This document shows, piece by piece, positions 1-7,070 of a stretch of 64,000 nt of DNA. Both the position numbers and the translations under genes were made by a program. This DNA is from Mangrovibacterium diazotrophicum (lineage in GTDB: Bacteria; Bacteroidota; Bacteroidia; Bacteroidales; Prolixibacteraceae). Position 1 is the stretch's first letter; each line of letters begins with the position of its first letter. Below the pieces are notes generated by a model. It searched no databases. It saw only the letters and a list, made by a program, of their open reading frames with translations, and had not been told where the DNA came from. The stretch covers positions 2,839,320 to 2,903,319 of the forward strand of contig NZ_RAPN01000001.1 of NCBI RefSeq assembly GCF_003610535.1, written 5' to 3'.

Positions 1-2299
1 TGTATTGGCCGTTCAGGGCAGCTATCAGGGCGTCCAACTCGGCTTTTCCGGTTGCCTGCAGTTTCTGGCGAATGTTGTTCAGCCAGTCCTCTTTGGCTTT
101 TCCGCTCAGGTGGTCCTGTTGCGAAGCAATCGCTTTGGCCGTTTCTTCCAGGTACTTCGGAGCCGGGCTCTCGCCAAAGGAGTGCAGCCCCATCGGGCTT
201 TCCTGCTCCAGAATTTCTTCCACGTAATGCTCCAGCAGCTGAAAATCTTTCTCTTCCTTAATTTCCGTCAAGCCCAAATCCTTCAGCACGCCCGCCGCTT
301 TGGCTTTCTCGTTAATAGCGGCCAGCTTGGCTTGCGACAGCAGCTTACTCTTCGACTCAGCCACTTCGTACTCCGACATCAGCCGCGCAAGTTCTTTCAC
401 CTCGGGGTTAAGTTGAAGGCGGGTAAACGGCGGCGTCATGTGGGTCAGGATGATGGCGCCGCTCCGTCGTTTGGCCTGCAGCCCTTCACCCACATCATCC
501 ATAATGTAGGGGTAAATGTTGACCATGTGCCCGATCAGCGCCTCCGAAACATCCGATTCGCTCAGCCCTGTTTCCTTACCCGGCAGCCATTCCAGCGTAC
601 TGTGCGTTCCGATGTGCACCACCGCGTCTGCATGAAAGCTGTGCTGCAAATACAGGTAGAAGGCCAGGTACTGGTGGTGAGGCGGCAGCGTAATATCGTG
701 GTGCATCACATCAATGCCCTGCGTCCACCCGCGAACAGGTTGCGGCATCAGCAACACGTTTCCGCAGGGAACAGCCGGCAGCACAAAGAAGCGTTCCTTT
801 TTGCTGTTCTCCCAGGTCATGATCGAGGTCGTATCGGGCAAGCCCCAGTGGTGTTCCACTTCGGCAACCAGCTTGGGCGAAAGTTCACTCAGCCATTTTT
901 TGTAGAGGCTGATGGGCACCAACACGGCTTTGCCCGATTGGGCCAGCTTGGCCGTTTCGGCAGGCGCCCAGTCGCCCACATTGCGCCCGTGTTCCATCAC
1001 CTGCTTGTAAATATTGTCTTCGCGAATATCCATTCCGCCCAAATCGTAACCTTCGGTCTGCATCCGGTTCAGCATGTTGTGCAAACTTTGCGGCATCACG
1101 TTCAGGTAGCTCGCTCCCAGCGATTCCTTGCCCGGCGGGTGACTGTAGTAAATCAGCGCGACCCGTTTTTTGCTGTTGGGTTTGGTTTGAAGCAGGTGAA
1201 AGGCCTTCACCCGATCCACGAAGCGTTTCAACTGCCGTTGGGCCGGCACTTTTTCCTGTGCCCCGGTGGCCGGGTCAAAATCCTTCACCGAAGTCACGAT
1301 GGGCTGAATCATCCCCGATTGCTCCGGAATGCTGAGCGCGTTCGTCCGTTTATACAGGGCGATACCGGTTTCACTGTCTTCCCAGGCTTCCAGCGTATCA
1401 TTTACCTGCACCAGGTTGATGACCGGAACATTCAGCTCTTTGAATGTCTCGCGCTGCAAATCGGGGTTCACGCCCAACCACGACGACATGCCGGCAACTA
1501 CTGAAAGCAATGGCTTTCCATCCTGGCGGAAAAAGTAGGTTTTCAACTCGTCCAACGGAACCTGACCGAAATACGGCAATACATTGAAACCGGCCTCTTC
1601 CAGCTTTTGAATGTGGCTGTTCACCGACTCCATCTGCTCCGACAGGATATCGCTGCGCCAGATGTTGAGCCCCACCCAGGGGTTGCCCGCTTCCTGCGTC
1701 CGGCGATGAGCCTGGTAGTCAGCAAGTGTGCTGTAAAACTGACCATCTTCCGTGTTGTATAAACCATATTCAGGAATTTGCAGCACCTGTTGCTTTGCCA
1801 CCGGGTAGGCCAGGTCGGTTCGCAGCTTTTCGAGCACCATGCGCTTCAGGTTCTCCCTTCCCGACTGGCTGTAGAAATCCAGCACCTGCGCATCGTAGTT
1901 TAGCTGCACGCCCTCGGGGCTGTCGGCGAGTTTATCTGCACCGACAGCGTAGATTTTCGCACCATGCCGGCTTGCCTGTTTAAGCTCTTTCACCGCCTGG
2001 CTAACGATCTCGGCATGAAGTACGTCCGCAAAAATCAGATCACTTTCAGCAACAAACTGTTTTTCCTGCTGGTAATAACGGGAGTACGGAAACACCCGCA
2101 CTTCAATCGGCTTTCCATCCTTCGTTGCAACCTTAATCGCCTCCGCAGCCCGCTCTCCAAGCTGCGTGTACGAGTCGGACAGCAGCAGCGACACCCGCAA
2201 CGGCTTTGCTTCGGCCACAGTGCGACTGCTAAAAGCAAGTTGCAACAGCATAGCGAGCAGTAAAATCGTGTATTTTGTTTTATTCGTTCTCAGGCACAT
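1..2299 (-). CDS. cobN: Exported CobN/HmuS-like chelatase large subunit (3' end outside window)
   Basis: About 766 residues are visible; the gene continues past the left edge. Family assignment rests on the CobN/ChlH signature near residues 550-600: HIGTHSTLEWLPGKE, then NIYPYIMDDVGEGLQAKRR and HMTPPF. CobN/ChlH-type subunits insert or remove a metal in tetrapyrroles, normally in the cytoplasm with ATPase partners. Here the ATG at 2299 gives a signal peptide: basic n-region with Arg-Lys-Lys, hydrophobic ILLLAMLLQLAF core and an AEA cleavage site near residue 31, so a periplasmic location is inferred. This start overlaps the DUF2149 gene by 20 bp, which supports translational coupling; the ATG at 2251 would remove the basic n-region. 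It is the last visible gene of a unit behind a cobalamin riboswitch, which favours corrinoid over haem as substrate. HmuS-type haem dechelation is the main alternative. Confidence 0.88.
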   Translation of the reverse strand, partial: MCLRTNKTKYTILLLAMLLQLAFSSRTVAEAKPLRVSLLLSDSYTQLGERAAEAIKVATKDGKPIEVRVFPYSRYYQQEKQFVAESDLIFADVLHAEIVSQAVKELKQASRHGAKIYAVGADKLADSPEGVQLNYDAQVLDFYSQSGRENLKRMVLEKLRTDLAYPVAKQQVLQIPEYGLYNTEDGQFYSTLADYQAHRRTQEAGNPWVGLNIWRSDILSEQMESVNSHIQKLEEAGFNVLPYFGQVPLDELKTYFFRQDGKPLLSVVAGMSSWLGVNPDLQRETFKELNVPVINLVQVNDTLEAWEDSETGIALYKRTNALSIPEQSGMIQPIVTSVKDFDPATGAQEKVPAQRQLKRFVDRVKAFHLLQTKPNSKKRVALIYYSHPPGKESLGASYLNVMPQSLHNMLNRMQTEGYDLGGMDIREDNIYKQVMEHGRNVGDWAPAETAKLAQSGKAVLVPISLYKKWLSELSPKLVAEVEHHWGLPDTTSIMTWENSKKERFFVLPAVPCGNVLLMPQPVRGWTQGIDVMHHDITLPPHHQYLAFYLYLQHSFHADAVVHIGTHSTLEWLPGKETGLSESDVSEALIGHMVNIYPYIMDDVGEGLQAKRRSGAIILTHMTPPFTRLQLNPEVKELARLMSEYEVAESKSKLLSQAKLAAINEKAKAAGVLKDLGLTEIKEEKDFQLLEHYVEEILEQESPMGLHSFGESPAPKYLEETAKAIASQQDHLSGKAKEDWLNNIRQKLQATGKAELDALIAALNGQY

Positions 2300-2621
2300 A
2301 AATAACCTTTCCATTTTCGAGTTGGTAAGCCGTTCCCAAGCGGAGCCCTTTTCCCTCGGCTTCCTGCGGGGTGACTTTCTCAATTTTCACATCTTTTCCT
2401 TTCTTGGTGATGATCTGCATCTCGCCATTGGCGCCTTTCTTGGTAATCGTCACTTCCGAATTTGGGTCGAACATGTCGACCATATTGAAGGCCATGAACA
2501 AAGCGAAAATGAGCGCGACGATAAAGACCACACTGGCATCGAACAGGTTGGCAACACCGCTCATTGGGTCGTCGTCCAGCCCGTCTTCCGCCCTCTGCGT
2601 TTGTCTGTTTAATATGCGCAT
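2280..2621 (-). CDS. DUF2149 family single-pass membrane protein
   Basis: 113 residues. The N-terminus has the family pattern DDDPMSGVANLFDASVVF followed by one membrane segment (about residues 27-48) and a C-terminal domain of about 60 residues rich in charged beta-type sequence. The topology resembles ExbD/TolR: short cytoplasmic N-terminus, one helix, periplasmic domain. DUF2149 genes typically sit beside MotA/TolQ/ExbB channels and CobN-like genes in Bacteroidota, as here. It starts 2 bp after the channel gene stop and overlaps the chelatase start. An ExbD-like partner role in using proton motive force is an inference from context. Confidence 0.85.
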   Translation of the reverse strand: MRILNRQTQRAEDGLDDDPMSGVANLFDASVVFIVALIFALFMAFNMVDMFDPNSEVTITKKGANGEMQIITKKGKDVKIEKVTPQEAEGKGLRLGTAYQLENGKVIYVPENE

Positions 2622-2623
2622 GC

Positions 2624-3220
2624 TTAGTTGAATTGATTGTGTTTAACTTCCGATGATTGTTTCCCCTGAAAGTGACCATGCGCCTTCAGGTTGAGCAGCG
2701 CTTTCTCGGCAACAACCTCGCAATGCAGGCGGTCGGCGTTGTACCAGTTCTGCCGGATCATCACCAGCACATAGGCAACCAATCCGCAAGCCAGACCGAT
2801 GATGGTTGTGGTGAAGGCCGTAACCATGTTCACCGACATGACCATCATATCGCCCTGCGACAGCGATGCCAATGCCGTTCCCATCGGAATCAGGGTTCCC
2901 ATCAGCCCCAGCGTCGGACCGGCTTTGATGGCCAGCCGCAGTAATTTCAACGAATGATTCTGCTTCATTTCCCACAGGCGCAGGTACTGCACGACTTCAA
3001 TCTCGGCCAGCTCGACGCCGGGCTTCGATGCAAAAATCAACTCCAGTTGTTGGTTGAAACTGGCACCGGCTTCGAATGTCTTCGAACGGCGTACACGATA
3101 AAGGCGCAGGCTCTGCCCCGCCTGAAAAATGAGCCACAGGCCGCAAAGCACAATGCAGATCATTACAGGCACCAACAGCAATGTGGACGCCTGGTATAAA
3201 AGAGATTCCAGAAATTTCAT
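2624..3220 (-). CDS. MotA/TolQ/ExbB family proton channel protein
   Basis: 198 residues with three membrane segments: about 13-34, and the paired segments around 110-130 and 140-165. The family signature is visible as AGPTLGLMGTLIPMGTAL followed by VTAFTTTIIGLACGLVAY, the TolQ/ExbB region lining the ion path. Proteins of this family assemble with an ExbD/TolR-like partner and convert the proton gradient into work on a periplasmic or outer-membrane protein. The adjacent DUF2149 gene probably supplies the partner and the exported CobN-like protein the target or cargo handler (inference). The gene directly abuts the upstream membrane-protein gene. Confidence 0.88.
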   Translation of the reverse strand: MKFLESLLYQASTLLLVPVMICIVLCGLWLIFQAGQSLRLYRVRRSKTFEAGASFNQQLELIFASKPGVELAEIEVVQYLRLWEMKQNHSLKLLRLAIKAGPTLGLMGTLIPMGTALASLSQGDMMVMSVNMVTAFTTTIIGLACGLVAYVLVMIRQNWYNADRLHCEVVAEKALLNLKAHGHFQGKQSSEVKHNQFN

Positions 3221-3841
3221 CTATGATTTGTTTTGAGGTGTTTTTAAATAACCAAGGAGGAAGACAAGCAGCAAAATGCCCGAAAGGATCCAACCATTCA
3301 CGGTTTCGTAAGCTGTGGAGATCGGTTCCAGATCCGGTTTCTGATCGGCTCCGGCGAAAAGTTGCAGCGTTTCCGTGAATTGAAAAGCGGCCAAAATAAA
3401 AAGCAGAATGAGCGCAACCCGTAGCAATTGCAACTTCTTATTCCGAACCAGCACAAGCGCCAGCGCCGCTGTCAACACAAGCACAATTAACTGCCACATC
3501 AACGCCCGGACCTCCCGCTCCATTCCCATTTTCACCAGGTAAGTACCCAGAAAAACGGCGTAGTAAATCGTACTTCCAAGCGTCGCGTAGGCCGAAGCTC
3601 GTCCCAGTTGCCAAGCCGTCAAAATTGCCAGCACCAAAAAAGGAGCCGAAACCACAAATGCCGGAATTCCTTCTTGAAACAAGATAGTTGCACCGAGGAA
3701 AAACAAGCTCAAGAGCGTCCAGCCAAATGCGGACCAAAGTGCCGTGCCTCGTTTTATCACAAGCGTATTCAAATTGCTGCAACCAGCAACAATACCAATG
3801 ACGGTTAGAGCATCGATGCCCAAATTCAAATTGTTGATCAT
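3221..3841 (-). CDS. Polytopic membrane protein, first gene of the riboswitch-controlled unit
   Basis: 206 residues with about six hydrophobic segments (roughly 10-28, 35-53, 60-78, 85-105, 113-128, 137-155, and a C-terminal one at 183-200). I do not recognise the family with certainty. Its position, directly after the cobalamin riboswitch and directly before the ExbB-like, DUF2149 and CobN-like genes, is that of the HmuT-type membrane component in related Bacteroidota loci. A role in transport or in the energising complex is inferred from position only. The start lies about 120 bp downstream of the riboswitch B12 box. Confidence 0.6.
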   Translation of the reverse strand: MINNLNLGIDALTVIGIVAGCSNLNTLVIKRGTALWSAFGWTLLSLFFLGATILFQEGIPAFVVSAPFLVLAILTAWQLGRASAYATLGSTIYYAVFLGTYLVKMGMEREVRALMWQLIVLVLTAALALVLVRNKKLQLLRVALILLFILAAFQFTETLQLFAGADQKPDLEPISTAYETVNGWILSGILLLVFLLGYLKTPQNKS

Positions 3842-3934
3842 GTCCTGTTTGTTCGTTTCAAATCACACAAACAACAATATTCCGTCTATCAGAAAGTATA
3901 AAATTGGTTTCTGTTACAGCTGCTCTAACTCCCG

Positions 3935-4155
3935 AAAGCGTGGAATACTGTCGTCGTTTATGGCAGGTCTTCTGGCTTGTTCCGTTCAAAAAAGCCTTCC
4001 CGTTTCATTGGAGTTGAAACAGTGGCATCTTTTTTTTGAACACAAATGGAACTTACAGCTGCGGGTACAGCTCCGGAATTCCGGGATTTTTCATCACCGG
4101 GCACCGGATTCCCTTTTCATCCGAAACTCGTGAAAGATTCGGGAACCATAACGGC
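3935..4155 (-). promoter_or_regulatory. Cobalamin (AdoCbl) riboswitch
   Basis: Read on the minus strand, the conserved blocks occur in canonical order: GGGAATCCGGTGC (about 4101-4113), GGAGCTGTACCCGC then AGCTGTAAG (4051-4074), GATGCCACTG (4020-4031), GGGAAGGC (3994-4001) and the B12 box AAGCCAGAAGACCTGCC (3962-3978). Spacing and order match the Rfam Cobalamin class. It lies upstream of the membrane protein/ExbB-like/DUF2149/CobN-like genes and should repress them when the corrinoid is abundant (family knowledge). No strong intrinsic terminator was seen between it and the first gene. The outer boundaries are approximate. Confidence 0.93.
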
Positions 4156-4226
4156 ACAAAAATAGAAATTCTGGATTCTAATGGAGAAACAAAATTGAAT
4201 TCGTGGGAAAATTTAAGATAACCCGC

Positions 4227-4736
4227 CTATTTTGAAACCGAGGAACTGACGGTCATTGCAGGTGAATTTTTCAAGCTTTGCAGGACGACACAGTAGCGCT
4301 CTGTCAGCTCAACCAGCTTCGATACTTTCTCCGGATCGGCAGTTGTATCCAAGTCGAAAAACAACCGGATACCGGAAAAACCAACCGGAGCCTCTTTCGA
4401 AACACCAAGCGTTCCCCGGAAATCGAGATCGCCTTCTGCCCGCACAACCGCATCCTTCAGCTCTACACCAATGGCTGTCGCCACGGCATTCAGCGTTACT
4501 CCGGCACAGGCAGCCAAAGCCTCGAGCAACATATCGCCCGAACAAACAGCCATTCCATTCCCTCCCGTTGCCGGGTGCAATCCGGCGGTTACCAACGCTT
4601 TCCCCGTCTCCACACGGCAACTAATGCCATCGGCCAATCGAGCCTGCGCTTTCAAGGTAACCATCGCGGTATCTGGCTCTTCTTTGTATTTTGTTTTCAA
4701 AGGCGACTGCAGCCTTCTCAATTCTTCTGCATCCAT
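4227..4736 (-). CDS. OsmC/Ohr-family protein
   Basis: 169 residues. The OsmC fold is indicated by two conserved cysteines, one in the AACAGVTLNAVATAIG helix (near residue 77) and one in ELTERYCVVLQSL near the C-terminus (near residue 149). In OsmC/Ohr proteins these cysteines form the thiol peroxidase centre that reduces organic hydroperoxides. An additional cysteine precedes the first (VCSGDMLLE). It is the last gene of the minus-strand cluster with DUF1059, ABM-like and FAD oxidoreductase genes, after a 93-bp gap, so co-transcription is plausible but not proved. The substrate cannot be read from the sequence. Confidence 0.87.
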   Translation of the reverse strand: MDAEELRRLQSPLKTKYKEEPDTAMVTLKAQARLADGISCRVETGKALVTAGLHPATGGNGMAVCSGDMLLEALAACAGVTLNAVATAIGVELKDAVVRAEGDLDFRGTLGVSKEAPVGFSGIRLFFDLDTTADPEKVSKLVELTERYCVVLQSLKNSPAMTVSSSVSK

Positions 4737-4829
4737 AATGGTTTAGTTGTTTCAGTTTGACTAAAATGAAACCGGAACCTATAAAAGGCTCCGGCCAATC
4801 TCACTCACATCCTCATCAATACAAAACGC

Positions 4830-6212
4830 CTATGGTTTAATATTTTGATTCATATGAAACGTGTTGTGCGGGTCGTATTTTGCTTTAAGCTTTGCCAATC
4901 GCTCGTAGTTGACACCGTAAGCTGCTTTAATCCGGTCGTTTTCTTCTTCGGTCATAAAGTTCACGTAAGCCCCTCCCGACGCAAACGGAGCTGATGCTTT
5001 GAAGAAATTGCGGGACCAGGAGACACACTTTTCATCTTCGCTTTGGGTTTCCCACCGGCCGTGAACATTCATAACAAACTTCATGTCGCGGGCACTGTAG
5101 GCCGTGGCATCAGCAGGAACTTCGTTCATTTTACCTCCGACGACCCCGATAAAGATCTCGCAGTGCGGCGATGGTAGTTTGCCCGTGTATTCAATCATGG
5201 CATCAAACAAACCATCTTGCAGGTGTGTGAAATTATGCGACTTCCAATAGTTCCGGAAACCAGGGGTTAGCAGTGGATCAAACGCCTGCTGCCAGCCGAT
5301 GTAGGGAACCATTCCCAGATGTTCACCGACCGGAGTGCCAAAATCACGGATCGGGGCAGCCAGTTTCTCTCCGTGAGCACTGTCGCCAAAATAGCAGGTC
5401 GCCATTATTACGACCTCCGTTCCATGAACCGACTCCGGCAGGAACGGCAGCGGGGGTGCTTTACGCATGACTACCCAAGTGTTAAATTCGTCGGGTGTTG
5501 ACAGAATGAAATCGCGGTATTTGTGTAAAACCTGTTTTGCCTGTGCAATGGGAAATACGGTTAAACCGGCATACACTTCGGTGCCAATATAATTCAGGTT
5601 AAATTCGAACTGGGTGACAATTCCGAAGTTTCCGCCACCACCGCGAACTGCCCAAAACAGGTCTGCATTTTCATTATTACTGGCATGGAGCTTTTCACCT
5701 TCTGCTGTGACCATATCTACTGAAGCCAGACTATCGATGGTCATCCCGTATTTACGCGACAACCAGCCGAATCCGCCACCGAGTGTCAGCCCGGCAATTC
5801 CGGTTGTTGAGTTGATTCCCACAGGGAAAGCTAAGCCATAGGGTTGACAGGCCTGATCGACATCGCCCAAAGTGGCACCCGGTTCGATGTAAGCCTTCTT
5901 TTTACCGGCATCCACCCGAACATTCTTCATGGTTGAAAAATCGATAAGCAGCCCATTATCACAAAGCGAATTTCCCGCAATGTTGTGGCCAGCTCCGCGA
6001 ATGGACAAATCCAAATCGTTTTCCTTCGCATAACGAAGTGCCATGACTGCATCATTAGCATCCTTGCACTGGACAATCACTGCGGGTTTCCGGTCGATCA
6101 TGGCATTCCAGATCTGACGTGTTTCGTTGTATTCCCGATCCTGAGGCATGATCACTTTGCCTTTGACTTTCTTTTTTAGGGAGACAATTGATTCTGATAG
6201 TGTTTCTTTCAT
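4830..6212 (-). CDS. FAD-binding oxidoreductase, BBE (berberine-bridge-like) type
   Basis: 460 residues. The N-terminal PCMH/FAD_binding_4 domain contains RGAGHNIAGNS, whose His76 is the expected site of covalent FAD attachment, and the TLGGGFGWLSRKYG segment near residue 155. The C-terminal BBE domain ends with YDPHNTFHMNQNI. Bicovalent members carry a Cys in the loop before the GGG motif; here the loop reads VGINSTTGIAGLTLGGG with no cysteine, so single covalent attachment is expected. Members oxidise sugars, alcohols or secondary metabolites using O2; the substrate is unknown. It follows the ABM-like gene by 18 bp. Confidence 0.9.
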   Translation of the reverse strand: MKETLSESIVSLKKKVKGKVIMPQDREYNETRQIWNAMIDRKPAVIVQCKDANDAVMALRYAKENDLDLSIRGAGHNIAGNSLCDNGLLIDFSTMKNVRVDAGKKKAYIEPGATLGDVDQACQPYGLAFPVGINSTTGIAGLTLGGGFGWLSRKYGMTIDSLASVDMVTAEGEKLHASNNENADLFWAVRGGGGNFGIVTQFEFNLNYIGTEVYAGLTVFPIAQAKQVLHKYRDFILSTPDEFNTWVVMRKAPPLPFLPESVHGTEVVIMATCYFGDSAHGEKLAAPIRDFGTPVGEHLGMVPYIGWQQAFDPLLTPGFRNYWKSHNFTHLQDGLFDAMIEYTGKLPSPHCEIFIGVVGGKMNEVPADATAYSARDMKFVMNVHGRWETQSEDEKCVSWSRNFFKASAPFASGGAYVNFMTEEENDRIKAAYGVNYERLAKLKAKYDPHNTFHMNQNIKP

Positions 6213-6230
6213 TTTTAAGTCGTTAAAAGG

Positions 6231-6515
6231 TTAATGCACATTCTTTCGGAGATCTTCACCAAACCATATTTCAGGTGTTCCGGCGACACCTGCATTTTTC
6301 ATCGCATTTTTCAATTCCTCTGAACTGAAAAAATCATTAGCTTCTTCAATCGACTTAAACTCATGAGTGACGATTACCTGATCGGGCGCATTCGGGTCGC
6401 GAAAAACATGTTCGTGCCGAACGCCTTTTTCCTTAGCCATCGGCATAAACTTGTCGTAAACAGCCTTCCAACTGTCAAAGTCTTTGACCGCATGCTTAAC
6501 AAAGGTTGTTATCAT
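6231..6515 (-). CDS. ABM/cyclase-like dimeric alpha-beta barrel protein
   Basis: 94 residues. The pattern matches the ferredoxin-like ABM superfamily: an N-terminal strand MITTFVKHAVKDFDSWKAVYD, a middle strand PDQVIVTHEFKSIEEANDFF and a C-terminal PEIWFGEDL strand. Related small proteins include antibiotic-biosynthesis monooxygenase-like and cyclase-like proteins, which need no cofactor or whose function is unknown. It sits between DUF1059 and the BBE-type oxidoreductase in one minus-strand cluster, so a shared oxidative or detoxifying role is likely. No catalytic residue can be assigned. Confidence 0.75.
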   Translation of the reverse strand: MITTFVKHAVKDFDSWKAVYDKFMPMAKEKGVRHEHVFRDPNAPDQVIVTHEFKSIEEANDFFSSEELKNAMKNAGVAGTPEIWFGEDLRKNVH

Positions 6516-6599
6516 TAGATTTTCACTTTAGGTTGAGAACTTGGTAGAGCAGATTTATCAACACCTGGAGAAAAAACTGAAGGTGAGTTGGAGAGCGGT

Positions 6600-6647
6600 A
6601 AGAATAGTGGTATCCTAGGAGGGTGGAGATATGTCGCCGCTATTCTT
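6600..6647 (-). other. Hairpin between DUF1059 and ABM-like genes
   Basis: An 11-bp inverted repeat (6600-6610 with 6637-6647, one G-T pair) encloses a 26-base loop in the 165-bp spacer. There is no strong T tract, so it could be an RNA processing or attenuation element rather than a terminator. Confidence 0.4.
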
Positions 6648-6680
6648 GTTCGGCGTAGAAACAATTTAGCGAAGAACAGT

Positions 6681-6872
6681 TCAGCTAACATGTTCTTCTT
6701 CATGCATAATCGATCTCACTTTTTGAATTAACTCGTCGTTAATTTCCATCCCGTGAGCTTCCTTCGCATGCTTAGCTACTTGATTGAGTAATTCTTCTTC
6801 TGATTCGGAGCGACCTACAAAACTACAATCTAATCCTGCATCACTACAACGTACAACTTTCACTTTTCCCAT
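6681..6872 (-). CDS. DUF1059 family small protein
   Basis: 63 residues from the ATG at 6872, chosen because GGAGG (6881-6885) lies about 8 bases upstream; a further-upstream TTG would overlap that site. The DUF1059 pattern is complete: VVRCSDAGLDCSFVGRSESEEE with two cysteines, followed by AKHAKEAHGM containing two histidines. The paired Cys and His suggest a small metal or redox site, though the family function is unknown. It is the first gene of the ABM/BBE-oxidoreductase cluster and lies just downstream of a palindromic operator candidate. Confidence 0.85.
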   Translation of the reverse strand: MGKVKVVRCSDAGLDCSFVGRSESEEELLNQVAKHAKEAHGMEINDELIQKVRSIMHEEEHVS

Positions 6873-6964
6873 GATGATATCCTCCAAATTTTAATTAGCT
6901 GGAGTATTCATTTAACATCTATGGTACTGGCGCGTAAGTTCTAGTTGTATCTACGCCGGATTTC

Positions 6965-6990
6965 AAATTAAGATACTTTTGTCTTAATTT
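6965..6990 (-). promoter_or_regulatory. Palindromic operator candidate at the DUF1059-cluster promoter
   Basis: Perfect 9-bp arms AAATTAAGA and TCTTAATTT are separated by 8 bases. On the minus strand the left-hand arm provides TTAATTTG, one base from the Bacteroidota -7 consensus TAnnTTTG. Overlap of a dyad with the -7 element is the usual layout for a repressor of the MarR, HxlR or TetR kind. No regulator gene is adjacent. Confidence 0.5.
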
Positions 6991-7070
6991 ATTTTTCGAC
7001 GGAATGCGACCACATCGCTAGATCGCCCGCAGAACGTGCGACACACTAGATTTTAAAAAGCCAGAAGTGA

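Noticed and set aside
5-1504. A 499-codon open frame on the plus strand
   Set aside because: It is antisense to the CobN-like gene, is rich in His, Arg, Phe and Gln without any motif, and arises from the codon pattern of the true gene, which has clear CobN signatures.
1-3841. Assignment of the chelatase unit to haem uptake (hmuSTUV)
   Set aside because: The gene set is similar, but the cobalamin riboswitch in front makes corrinoids the more likely substrate; haem is kept only as an alternative.
6515-6703. A 62-codon minus-strand ORF between DUF1059 and the ABM-like gene
   Set aside because: It overlaps the end of DUF1059 in another frame and covers the spacer hairpin; no coding signal.
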